The notes under the pieces: generated by a model
Told to the model about the DNA's origin: nothing
Database searches by the model: none
Seen by the model: only the letters and a program-made list of their open reading frames with translations
Position numbers and translations under genes: made by a program
Shown: one piece after another, positions 20,888 to 30,653 of the stretch
How positions within the stretch are numbered: position 1 is the first letter of the stretch
Layout of the letters: each line of letters opens with the position of its first letter
Source: Prostheceraeus crozeri
Lineage: Eukaryota > Platyhelminthes > Polycladida > Euryleptidae
Direction: 5' to 3'
NCBI GenBank assembly: GCA_907163375.1
Contig: CAJQUW010007252.1
Location: forward strand, 124,001 to 188,000
Length of the DNA stretch: 64,000 bases

Positions 20888-21094
20888 TCAAATTGGCTGT
20901 AACTTAGTCAAGTAATAAGAAGAGTCATACAAGTAACCATGACAATTTAGCAGGTCCTGAAGTGGTCGTATTTTCAATTCATTGCCATCATTGTGAGTTT
21001 TGATAAGATGATAGAAGCACGGTAAAGAAGAGTTGTTTGTGCAGTAACTGTTAACAATATAAGTCGGATATTTATTGTCTTTTGCTATCGGCAA
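20888..21094 (-). pseudogene. Penelope RT, N-terminal motif block
   Basis: Contains LPCFYHLIKTHNDG and LKIRPL, matching the 'FYGLPKTHKDG...RPI' block of Penelope-type RTs. The usual Leu-Pro before Lys-Thr-His is Leu-Ile here. The frame stops after KLQPI, where more RT is expected. Confidence 0.7.
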
Positions 21095-21144
21095 GAATTA
21101 ATGCGCTTCTCTATCGTTTTGCTGTCATATGAGGTATAAGACTA

Positions 21145-21812
21145 AGTAGCGAAGACTAAAGTAATGAGCAACAATTTTGCTTCCAAAAAGCGGGGTATCC
21201 AAAAGGACGAAGAGATCGATGAGGTACACAAGTACGCCTACTTAGGCCAAGAAGTGAGACGAAATAACAACATTACTCCAGAGATAAGTAGACGATGTCA
21301 ACAAGGATGGATAAACTTCCGAAAACATTACGAAACTTCAAAAATGACAAAATCCCGATCTGTCTTAGGAAGAAAATCTTCAACCAATGCATACTCCTAC
21401 TAATGACATACGGATGTGAAACGTGGACGCTTACTAAGAAAATGGAACAAAAGCTATTGGTGACACAAAGAGCCATGGAAAGACTGATGTTGGGAATAAC
21501 AAAAAGAGACCGAAAAACAAACGTGTACCGTACATTCGAAGTCAAACAAAAGTTCGAGACATTATATGAACAGCTAAAGAGTCGAAATGGAGATGGGCTG
21601 GTCATGTGATGAGACTCAGGGACGAAAGATGGACTAAGACGCTGACGGAATGGACACCTCGAGAAGAAGCAAGGAAAAGGGGCCGTCCATTGGCAAGGTG
21701 GAGAGACGAGTTACACGGAATCGACGACAACTGGAGGAGACTGGCACAAAATCGCATGCGATGGAGGAGGGAAGGAGAAGCTCTTGCCCACCAGTGGGAC
21801 AACATCGGCTAG

Positions 21813-21882
<70 letters not shown>
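21145..21882 (+). mobile_element. 5'-truncated RTE-like LINE with (GAT)n tail
   Basis: Three overlapping plus-strand frames (21164-21403, 21295-21609, 21606-21812) together give the C-terminal end of an RTE-type RT: YAYLGQEVRRNN, LLMTYGCETWTLTK, RWAGHV-type context, then RWTKTLTEWTPREEA and RKRGRPLARWRDEL, ending ALAHQWDNIG. At least two frameshifts are present. The stop is followed at once by (GAT)n (21813-21882); RTE-clade LINEs characteristically end in a short tandem repeat. The catalytic RT palm is absent because of 5' truncation. Confidence 0.75.
21813..21882 (+). repeat. (GAT)n microsatellite
   Basis: About 23 uninterrupted GAT units directly after the RTE-like stop codon; read as the element's 3' tail. 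Poly-Met and poly-His frames across it are artefacts. Confidence 0.95.
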
Positions 21883-21883
<1 letters not shown>

Positions 21884-22002
21884 GGGTGTAATTTCATATG
21901 TAGATTGATCACTCAGATGCTTAAGTCCAGCTTCATCGTATGCTGTATTTGATATAACACAAAACTCAGAACCTTTGTCTAAAAAAATGTTTTGCATAGT
22001 TT

Positions 22003-22500
22003 TGTATCATTTGTAATTTTGTATCACTTGTATCCAGATGTGAATTTTTAAATCTTATTCTGTAATTTCATGAATTCATTTCCTGAGGATGACTCTTGAT
22101 AATAGCTGAAATCAATTGTCCACAAGAAAATAAAATTCATTCCATCACTAGAATTTGGCTCTTTCCAAAGAAAAGAAAATTATGACTAATAGCCAAGATC
22201 TTTCTGATTATAGGATTTTATGAGCGGGAAATGTTCTTTCATTTTCCCGAAACACGAGTGATATCGAATCGCAATATGACAAAATATTTTGTCAAATTCA
22301 GATCAGTAAATGATCTCGTCATGGTTGACCAACGAATTTTGACATTGATAACCCCTACAAATCGTTTAGCCGTCCGATTAGTGCGTCTTTCAGATTGAGA
22401 CTTTGTTTGCGTCGGATGGCTCTGCTTACTTCGTTGCGCAGAATAAGTAGGCTACAAAATGGAACCACTTTAATCTCCCAAGATGATCTTCACAATGACA
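22003..22500 (+). repeat. right arm of ~480-bp inverted repeat
   Basis: Reverse complement of 16408-16882. The match is lost after CACAATGACA at 22500, mirroring the left outer edge at 16408. A small insertion is visible near 22230-22250 relative to the left arm. Confidence 0.85.
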
Positions 22501-22653
22501 TGATTTATGGACCCTCGGGAATAAGGATTGTTTCCGTAGAATTTTTGTTGACATCTTAAGAGAGTATCTTCCGTATTAGTTCCAAGAAAGTAGCGGGGAA
22601 TGCAACTTACAAATCGAATCGACGTGTTTGCCTATAAATGTTTGTTTTTTCAG

Positions 22654-22813
22654 CGAGCAACAAAAAAACTTGATGAGAAGCTTGAAGGTAGCGCAGATGC
22701 TTTTCGCAGTGCTCATCCAGGCGTTGTCACAGCTGAGGGTGTTCCATTGAGCGAAATCTCCACTTACACAGACAGTTACAAGAAACCAGTTGACCCATCT
22801 CAACCAGTTTTCG
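22654..22813 (+). CDS. host gene exon A (unidentified protein)
   Basis: A pyrimidine tract and CAG (22644-22653) precede the exon and GTAAG follows it. It encodes 53 residues plus one base: RATKKLDEKLEGSADAFRSA, then a Pro/Ser/Tyr-rich part with STYTDSYKKPVDPSQPVF. The ending phase (1) fits exon B exactly. The 5' exons lie upstream, beyond the inverted-repeat nest or outside the window. Composition and Tyr/Pro-rich short motifs are reminiscent of axonemal microtubule-associated proteins, but I do not recognise the gene. Confidence 0.75.
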
Positions 22814-22879
22814 GTAAGAATATACATACATCTGCTACTCAAATTTTAATAACGTAGTCTGCAAATCTTAATTTTCCAG

Positions 22880-22925
22880 GAGTTCGATACAAGAAGTTGG
22901 AACAGGCTTTATATGATGAAACAAG
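22880..22925 (+). CDS. host gene exon B
   Basis: A 46-base exon between TTTTCCAG and GTAAGAG encoding VRYKKLEQALYDET plus split codons at both ends. Intron A-B is 66 bp. Its ending phase (two bases, AG) is completed by the first base of exon C at 48425, making Ser. Confidence 0.75.
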
Positions 22926-23539
22926 GTAAGAGTATGAGTATCGGCATCGGTATCTAGCCTTACACGCTTTGTTGTTGAGTATAAAATCAGAGTGTCCCAG
23001 ATATATGCAGGCAGGTTTCACAGATTGATTTTTTTTGAGCACATGAGGAAGTGAATATTTATTCAGAAACATACGAAGGGAAATCAAAGAAATCAACAAA
23101 TAAATGCGTGTACACACTAATTCGATAAGTCCAGCGTTCAGGCATCACTTCTCACCTAGCAGTTCAGAATCATAGCAGATAATTGAATGCCATGGCGTAA
23201 AAATTATCAGATTCAGCTGACAATGCGCCTTTATAGCTACCAGTCACTTACACATGGTATACTTTCTTGCTATATAGGCTACACCATTCCATTGCTGAAA
23301 TAATTTTGCTTTTGGCTTTCATAGAGTTGAAAAGCATCCGAGAAAAAACTCGCATTAACTCGCGACTAGGGTGGCACGAAATATTTCGCGAAGTTTTTTT
23401 TATATCCTCCGAAGTTTATTTTTCGAGCGCGATGTCGTTTTTCTCATGCACTGATATCATATCGAAGTTCTTCTTATTAAATATATGCTTTGATTTATCA
23501 TCTAAGAATAAATTGCTGCTTTAAAGGCTGTGATAAGTA
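22926..23539. other. intron sequence of the host gene
   Basis: AT-rich, no exon-like pattern or transposon end up to the Tc1 left terminus at 23540. Confidence 0.5.
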
Positions 23540-24058
23540 CAGTACTGTGCAGAAAGATTGCCCCACCCACAAGTATTCTATGAAAACAGCTCTTTTACAT
23601 GTGTAGGTAATTATAATGATATTTGGTCAAAATCAATGGCTCTACTTATCAATTTCATCATTTCCTCATTCAGTTACAGTCCTTTGCATGCGTTGTATAT
23701 GGTCTGTGACACTAACAGTTATGAAATCTACCAAATAGAGAGGAGTAGGCCGGAAGGAAAAGACAAACATTTATTATGTTGTTCGACACGTTTAATCAGC
23801 ATAGCTGCTTTGCGATAATGCGCCATGTTTGGTTGAATCAAGTCAGCGGCCAATCATTGCGGGAATCGAGACAACAGTCGTCATCATATGAACTGCTTTG
23901 CGATAATGCGTCATGTTTGGTTGAATCAAGGCAGCAGCCAATCATTCCGGGAATCGAGACAACAGTTGTCATCAATGCTGCATTCAACACGCGTGGGTAT
24001 ACTGATTTCTATCTTGCATCGTCTTATCAATGACATTTGTTTTCACTGTGCGCTGATA

Positions 24059-24881
24059 ATGGCAACCTCCAGCGATTTTACTCGCGGTCAAATTATTGGC
24101 CATTATCAATCTGGTTCGATGTCTCATCGGGAAATTGCAGCTGCAGTGGGAAAAGATCGTCGCACTGTGGATCGTATCATTCAAAGATTTGAGGAAAGAG
24201 GTAACACGGAAGCTGTTTATCACAATAGCGGCCGGCCTATGGTTACCTCAGAGCGCGAAGACCGAACGATTGTAAAGTTATCAAAAGCCGCTCCTAGAGC
24301 ATCATCCAGAGAATTGGCTGAAGAGCTTGCGACTGATTATGGTGTGCAACTTGACTCTTCTACCGTTCGGAGAAGACTCTTAGAGGCAGGACGGCCAGCT
24401 TATCGGCCAATTAATAGTCCAGTATTAACGCCAGCAATGCGAGAAAAAAAGACTTCGATGGGCGACAGATCACAGGCATTGGGATATTGATGACTGGTCA
24501 AAAGTCATGTTTACCGATGAAACATGCATAGAGATCCAACCACTTCAGACCCGCTTCGTGAGACGCACGGTTGGTGAGATTCCAAAAGCAGATCACTTCG
24601 CTGCTCGATTTCGTCATCCTTTAAGGCTAATGGGGTTGCATGTCTATACGAGGTACCTGTACCTGTCAGGACGTTTCCATGTCGTAGATGGATCAATGAA
24701 TAAAGAGCAGTACCTCCGAGTTCTGGAAAGCAGAGTGTTACCGCAGGCGCATGATTGGTGGGAAGGTGAGGCGTGGATCCTTCAGCAAGACTTGGCACCT
24801 TGCTATACCGCCAAAGTGTGTAAGGAGTTCTTGCGTTTGAATAGAGTGCGGCTTTTGGAATGGTCGGGGAACAGCTCGGAC
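24059..24881 (+). pseudogene. Tc1 transposase, N-terminal and first catalytic part
   Basis: ATG at 24059 opens a paired-type DNA-binding region (HREIAAAVGKDRRTVDRIIQ, with SGRP as the AT-hook-like linker) and a second helix-turn-helix (ASSRELAEELATDYGVQL). Near 24444-24451 an indel in a run of A shifts the frame. The next frame (24493-24881) has DDWSKVMFTDET (first catalytic Asp) and AWILQQDLAPCYTAKVCKEF, where the second catalytic Asp is in QQD. It ends LLEWSGNSSD at the LINE insertion, just before the third acidic motif. Confidence 0.85.
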
Positions 24882-25383
24882 ACAGTGACGTGTGCTGTGC
24901 TGACGTCGCTCCGAGCTTTTGTGTTTACTTGGTGTTTTTCATGATTTGTGTCATCATTTGTGTCCTAACGTATCAAAAATTTATATGAGTACAATCCTCG
25001 TCTGTCTGTCTATCGTGTCATTGCATTCATTTTCGACCATTCTTTGTGGATATATCCTTATCGTCGTACATTTGTAATACTATCCTGGATATCTGCTTGA
25101 CTTTGGTGAGTTGTTCTCCGTGCCTCTTGTCTTCTGGTCGGCGTGGTGCGATCTCGACGTCATAAATCGGGGACATCCAATCAATCAGATGTACTGCTTT
25201 CCGGAATAAGTTAGCGATAGTGATCTGCAGTGGTCGTGCCGCGGTGGTCAAGTGGTCTGTGTCTCTACGTTTCGCTTTTAGGTTTCTGTGTTCGAGTCAG
25301 CTCTTAACTGTTCGGATTAATTTTTGCATTCAGTGTTTTCATCAACGTGTATAGATAGAGAATTATTTTCCGTTACTTCTATC

Positions 25384-26172
25384 ATGGATGCCAAGGACTC
25401 TAGTCGAACTGCATTCGAAGCTGCTCGACGCATGTCGAATTCCCAACTTAAGCAGCTAACAAAAGATCAACTTACATCTGCCTTGAGAGATGCCATTAAC
25501 AGTTTTGAAATCATTCAAGCAAATAGCATTAGTGCTTCGATGAAAGGTTCTTCTGTATCGTCAAAAGAGGAGCTAATGAATGTTTTGGACATGAAGCTTA
25601 AGGAATACTTATTTCCGATTCAAAACACCATCTCTTCATTGCTTCAAACTCAGAAGGACCTGAAAGGTGAATGTGATATGCTGAAGACTGAGATGGCATC
25701 AATGCAGCTCGAGAGGTCAAGAATGACGAATGACCTGATGATTGAAATGGAGGAACGTGTCAACAGAAGGCAAAATGTTTTCGGTGTTCAGGAGAGTATG
25801 AATGGCAGCCTTGAAGAGCGAAAGGAAAATGATAAGGACATTATAAACGCCATTCTAGATGAAATTGATGGAGACTCTGATGAGGTTAAGTCAGTCACAA
25901 GAATTGGCAAAATTAATCAATCCAGACCGCGAATCATGCGGGTTACTTTCAACAACTATGAGTCTAAACTGTCTGTCCTTAGGAATGCAAAGAAGCTCCG
26001 TGAATCGATGACTTACCGACATGTATATATCAATAATGACCTCACGAATATGCAACAAAGGGAATTTAAGATTCTGAGGGAAGAATTCAAGGCAAGGAAA
26101 AGTTCTGGAGAGGATGTAGTAATACGTGGGGGACAGGTGATGTTGAAGACAAAAGTCCCAAATTTTCATTAA
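25384..26172 (+). CDS. LINE ORF1 protein (coiled coil and RNA-binding-like)
   Basis: The ATG at 25384 opens 262 codons. Residues ~50-130 are a heptad-rich coiled coil. After NRRQNVFGV the C-terminal half has the fold-like order of LINE ORF1p: VTRIGKINQSRPRIMRVTF, LRNAKKLRES, VYINNDLTNMQQREFKILRE, ending GGQVMLKTKVP. It is intact and presumably a nucleic-acid-binding chaperone for the LINE RNA. It ends at TAA 26170-26172. Confidence 0.8.
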   Translation: MDAKDSSRTAFEAARRMSNSQLKQLTKDQLTSALRDAINSFEIIQANSISASMKGSSVSSKEELMNVLDMKLKEYLFPIQNTISSLLQTQKDLKGECDMLKTEMASMQLERSRMTNDLMIEMEERVNRRQNVFGVQESMNGSLEERKENDKDIINAILDEIDGDSDEVKSVTRIGKINQSRPRIMRVTFNNYESKLSVLRNAKKLRESMTYRHVYINNDLTNMQQREFKILREEFKARKSSGEDVVIRGGQVMLKTKVPNFH

Positions 26173-28792
26173 GTGATTTTACATTCAAACCTCCAGTTCC
26201 TCATGTTATTCTATCGAATGTTCAATCTCTTCGACCAAAACTTGATGACCTTGCAGCTATATCATCCCTACGTGCACCTCATATTATAGCTTTGTGTGAG
26301 ACATGGCTGAGTGAAAATGTGTCTGACGATGAACTTCATCTTCCTAATTATTCAATTTGTCGGAAAGACCGTTATGATGGTCGCCGTGGTGGAGGAGTTT
26401 GCACTTATATTCGGAGTGATGTCCCATATTCTATTGTAGATATTGCAAACCCTCTACAATTTTTCGAATGTCTTTGTTTGCATGTGTTGTCATTTGATAT
26501 TATGCTTTTTGTAATGTATATTCCACCTCAGCTATCTACTTTCCAACTGTCACATATAAATTCGCTTATTGTTAGTTCGTGTGATCGTTTTTCAAATGCA
26601 AATATCATGATTGTTGGTGATCTCAACCATTTTCAGACTGCTGAATTAGAAATATCCCTTGATTTGTCTCAAGTTGTAAACTGTCCTACTCGACAAGAGT
26701 CCATTTTGGATAAAATTCTTCTGAGTAGTTCGTTGTCATCTTTGTATTTCTGTGATGCTAGCAAGTGTCCTGTATCTGTGGAGGCACCTATTGGGAAATC
26801 AGATCATTGTATTGTTTGCATCAGGCCTCCTTTCTGCATGAAGGATTTTTCTGACGGGTCCTATACCGTCACTGTTTTTGATTACAGAGAGAGTAATGTC
26901 ATAGAGTTTAGAGACATTCTTCAAAAATACCCATGGCATCACTATTACAGCTTGAATGAAACAATTGAAGCTAAATGTGCTATATTTAATGACATAATTC
27001 ATAGAGCCATGTCCTGCATTCCTCACAGTACGGTGAAGATGAACGGTAATGAGAAACCATGGCTTACCCCCAAAGTGAAGCACCTGATAAATCTTCGTTT
27101 TCATGCCTATCGTCAAAGAAACTTTCCCCTGTACCATCACTATCGTGTAAAAGTTAAGTCTGAGATAGAAAATGCAAAGCAGGCATGGGTCAGAAATGTA
27201 AAGGAGAGACCTAATGGCATTTGGAATATTGTGAATAAAGTAAGAGCCAAAAACAACGAAACTCGTCCACTCAATAAAGAATTCGCAGAGGCAATCAATA
27301 ATCAATTTGCTTCAAACTTTTGTGAATCCCCTAACTGGTCCCTTTTGGCACAATTACCGGCTAGTGTTAATAAAGATTGGAACATTGAAATCAGTGTCGA
27401 CAAAACAAAGGATATGTTGAGGAACCTAAAGGCTGGGAAATCAACAGGCAGCGATGGTATTCCAACTAGATTGATAAAGGCAGCTCACTCAGAACTTGCA
27501 GGACCATTGACTCATTTAATAGCGATGTCAGTTGACAGCAAGTGTGTCCCGAACAGATGGAAATCTGCCAATGTAACTCCTGTACCGAAATGCAAATCGC
27601 CCTCTATTTGTGATTATCGGCCTATCTCAGTATTGCCCACTTTTTCCAAAGTACTTGAAGATTATGTACTCGGCAGCGTGAAAAAAGAACTCATCACGAG
27701 GTATGGTCCAAATCAATTTGGCTTTCGACCTTTCCACTCAACAACCCATGCCAACAATCGTGTTCACGACTACATTACATCTATTCTCGACGACTCTTGC
27801 TCAAAAGGTGTATTGGTAATAACTCTTGACCTATCTAAGGCATTCGACTGTTTGAGTCATGAGAGCTTGGTCAAGTCCTTAACTGATGCCTCTCTTCCGA
27901 CAAATTTCCTTCTTTGGTGTTTTAGCTATTTGAAAAACAGAGAGCAGAGGGTGCGACTAAAAAATGGATGTACCAGTTCGTTTCTCCCAGTAACATCTGG
28001 AGTCCCCCAAGGTGGAAAATTATCGCCTTTTCTGTTTTGTGTTCATATGAGTTCCCTCCAGCCAAAGTTCCCACATATATTGTATTCAAAATACGCTGAT
28101 GACAGAGCTATTGTTGTGCCTGTCTATTTGGTTTCCGACTTGAGTTGCATTGCTGAATCCGAAATTAATAGAGCTCATGACTGGTGCTCATCTAATGGGC
28201 TTCGTTTGAATAGGCAGAAAACTAAGGTGATGCTGATCAAGAAGCCAAACGTGATGGTATCCCATCCAAATGATGCATTTTTTCAAAAGCAGCTGTCCAT
28301 CCTAGGTGTCATCTACAATGAAAAACTTACTTGGGATGACTTCGTTCAGCATTTGTGCAAGAAAGCTATTCAGAAGCTGTACATCATTAAACGTGTAAAA
28401 AGGTATCTCCATGCTAGTGACTTAATCATACTCTACAACGCTCTCGTTCTGTCGACGTTGGAGTATAATGCACCTCTGATCATCGGGCTGAATCAAAAAA
28501 TTCTGAAAAGTTGGAGAAGGTGCGACGCCGTTCACATCGAGTAATCTGTGGCATGGACTGTGACTGTTCATCCTTCACTCCCCTACATGTTCGACGACGA
28601 AGCAGTGCTCTTAAGTTGTTCCACGGACTATCGAATCAGGAAAACTTGCTTAACGACCTTCTTCCTGACACTCATCCTCGTTCGCAGCGCTTGGTGATTC
28701 CTTTCTCACGAACTCTGTGTCGACAAGCCTCTTTCATACCTAAATGCACTTCATTGTGTAATCAGTTTTGTAAGCCCAGAAGCGCTAGATGA
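26150..28792 (+). pseudogene. LINE ORF2: endonuclease and reverse transcriptase, one frameshift
   Basis: The frame is open from inside the end of ORF1 (about 26150). Endonuclease motifs: ILSNVQSLRPKLDDL, CETWLSE, GVCTYI, VGDLNHF and GKSDHCIV. RT motifs: NLKAGKSTGSDGIPTRL, YRPISVLP, NQFGFRPFHSTTHA, ITLDLSKAFDCLSHE, SGVPQGGKLSPFLF and the catalytic KYADDRAIV. Near 28500-28530 an indel around an A run moves the final ~90 residues (QRR-like KVRRRSHRVICG to 28792) into another frame; otherwise the 750-codon frame is intact, indicating a fairly young insertion. Confidence 0.85.
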
Positions 28793-28913
28793 TTTACTTT
28801 TCTCACTACTTTTGACTGGACTACTTTCTGTCACTTTGAATGAAATTTGTAACTTTGTTGTGATGAATGCTTTCCATTTTGATGAAATATACGCTTTACT
28901 TATTTACTTACTT

Positions 28914-29122
28914 ACCTGAACGTTATAGAGAACTTATGGTTCATCTTGAAGCAAAAAATTAATAAACATGAAGTGAAGACGAAGCAAGACATCATCAAGC
29001 AATGCCTGGACATCTTGATGCGAACCAATGAAATGACTGATATTTGCAAAAAACTTATAGAATCGATGCCTCGAAGAGTAGCAGAATGCATTAAGGCGAA
29101 AGGTGGACCGTTGACTTACTGA
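28914..29122 (+). pseudogene. Tc1 transposase, C-terminal part
   Basis: Immediately after the LINE tail the sequence reads LNVIENLWFILKQKI, completing the Tc1 'SPDLNPIENLW' region, and ends with SMPRRVAECIKAKGGPLTY and TGA (29120-29122), the conserved Tc1 C-terminus. It is in register with the part ending at 24881. The next 240 bases up to the right inverted repeat are non-coding. Confidence 0.88.
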
Positions 29123-29392
29123 ACTTTGCTATATCTCATGTGAATTTTGTTTCTATGAATTGTTAATTGATAAATGTATACATGGTTTTGCATTTTACCA
29201 ACAGCATAAAGGAAATCAGCTAAAATATGAATTCTAATAACCATTTACAATAGTCAGTACGATAGGATGACACTAAGATAAGTTTTCGAAATAGTTATAC
29301 CAATATGTGATACCTTAATCGTTACTTAAAGTCATAATTCGCCGAATATCTCATAAAATTTAGGGTGGGGCAATCTTTTTGCACAGTACTGT

Positions 29393-29568
29393 ATGTGTTC
29401 ATCAGTAGACTAACTGATTCTTTTCACGAGCCAATCAAATCAAGACACAAGCATATCCCGGTTACCATGAATGCGATTGCAGAAATAGGACTGCTGCAAC
29501 GTTCGCCATTGTTCTATTCTTCGTTCAATGAACTTATGATTCGATGTGTAAACAATTCATCATATATG
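29393..29568. other. spacer between Tc1 and the 16.2-kb element
   Basis: Intron sequence with no recognisable feature. Confidence 0.5.
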
Positions 29569-29574
29569 ATTATT
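29569..29574 (+). repeat. left 6-bp target duplication
   Basis: ATTATT, identical to 45775-45780. The AT-rich sequence weakens it slightly as evidence, but it abuts the exact inverted-repeat ends. Confidence 0.8.
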
Positions 29575-30618
29575 AGTAGTAACCCCATCCCAGACGCAAG
29601 GACAGTGCGGTGGGGTGGAGTGGTAGAGTTGAAAAAGTCAGGTTTTGGAGGTTTTGGGATGAGAAAGGCTGGAATTCGGCATGAAGGAGGTTTCGGATTG
29701 GAAATTGGAGTTCAAATTCGGAGTCTACGTGAAATTTTGGGTTAGGAAGGATGTTTCCAGCGACATCGGAGAGAAAAAGTTTTGAAGACCTCCCCCCCCC
29801 TCCTGCCAAACTTCCAACTTCGGTTGTAGAGATCGTAGAAAGTCGTGCAATAGCTCATTTGAAAGCTGAGAATGAGAAAAATGCAGTGCAAAGCTCAGTT
29901 TGGACTAATTTTCTTGACTTGAGGGAGGAAAATGGTAGGAATACGTCACAGTTGGAAAAGTCAAGTGTGAGATGTTTTGGGATGAGAAAGTCCATTTTTC
30001 GGCATGAAGGAGGTCTCGGATGGGAGAATGGAGTGCAGATTCCGACTCTACGTGAAATTTTGGGTCTAGGAACGACTTCCCAACTCCATCGGAGAGAATA
30101 AGTTCTGACCCCCCCCCTGCCAAACTTCCAACTTTGGTTGTAGACATCGTAGAAAGTCGTGCAATAGCTCATTTCAAAGCTAAGAATGAGACAAATTCAG
30201 TGAAAGAAACGGCTTGTTCATATCTGTCTTCGTTTAGATGTGAGACGCCATTTAAGATATTGGAGATTGGCGAAAAACGACAGAGTTAGAATGTTTATGA
30301 AAATCGCTCTAGTGGGTGAAGCAAGCCTCGGACGGGAGATCAGAGACCAGATTTGGAATCAGCGTCAAATTCTGCTTCGGCATGCTAAATTTGAAAGCCA
30401 TCGTAGAGAAAAAATGTTTCATCCTTTTTCCGAAAAACGACCGAGTTACAATTTTTGCGATGGCTGTGGGCTGTAGAGCCAAAACGAAGCATCGGATGGG
30501 AAAATGGAGGGCAGATTCGGATTCAGCGTCAAATTCTACATGACAATGGTGAATTTCCAGCTCCATCGGAGCACTAGAACCGGAGAAAGACGGGTTTTTA
30601 GTGTTTGGATGATGGGTA

Positions 30619-30653
30619 TTACGTCATCAGCTGATCGCCACACACTATATAAG
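30619..30653 (+). promoter_or_regulatory. TATA box and CRE-like site in left arm
   Basis: TTACGTCA (30619-30626) and TATATAAG (30646-30653), spaced as a core promoter, pointing into the element. The same motif is present in inverted form in the right arm. Confidence 0.5.

Larger units (their letters stand above)
18474..21094 (-). mobile_element. Penelope-like retroelement, interrupted and decayed
   Basis: On the minus strand the order is RT N-terminal part (20888-21094), RT core (about 19143-19497), linker (18748-18942), and GIY-YIG endonuclease (18474-18722). RT followed by GIY-YIG is diagnostic of endonuclease-bearing Penelope-like elements. The two RT parts are separated by ~1.4 kb that does not read as RT (19500-20880). 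The inverted ~480-bp repeats outside may be its terminal repeats; inverted terminal copies are known for this class. Confidence 0.8.
24882..28913 (+). mobile_element. near full-length CR1/L2-type LINE
   Basis: A 4.0-kb element lies between the two halves of the Tc1 transposase. It has a 5' UTR of ~500 bases, ORF1, a slightly overlapping ORF2 (endonuclease and RT), a short 3' UTR and a tail of TTTACTTA-type repeats (28897-28914) in place of poly(A). At most an AC dinucleotide is duplicated at the target. Lack of poly(A), a microsatellite-like 3' end and minimal duplication fit the CR1/L2 group. Confidence 0.85.
23540..29391 (+). mobile_element. Tc1-like transposon split by a LINE
   Basis: Terminal inverted repeats CAGTACTGTGCAGAAAGATT (23540 on) and, on the other strand from 29391, CAGTACTGTGCAAAAAGATT, both continuing GCCCCACCC, are each flanked by TA (23538-23539, 29392-29393), the Tc1/mariner target. 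The transposase starts at 24059, is cut by a LINE at 24881/28914, and finishes at 29122. Confidence 0.92.

Noticed and set aside
21634..21997. Poly-His, poly-Met and poly-Ile frames
   Set aside because: They are translations of the (GAT)n microsatellite, not proteins.
22600..22857. 85-codon ORF starting at an ATG at 22600
   Set aside because: The start lies in a pyrimidine-rich intron end; the real unit is the spliced exon 22654-22813.
26799..27305. 168-codon minus-strand ORF
   Set aside because: Antisense to the LINE endonuclease/RT; no recognisable domain.
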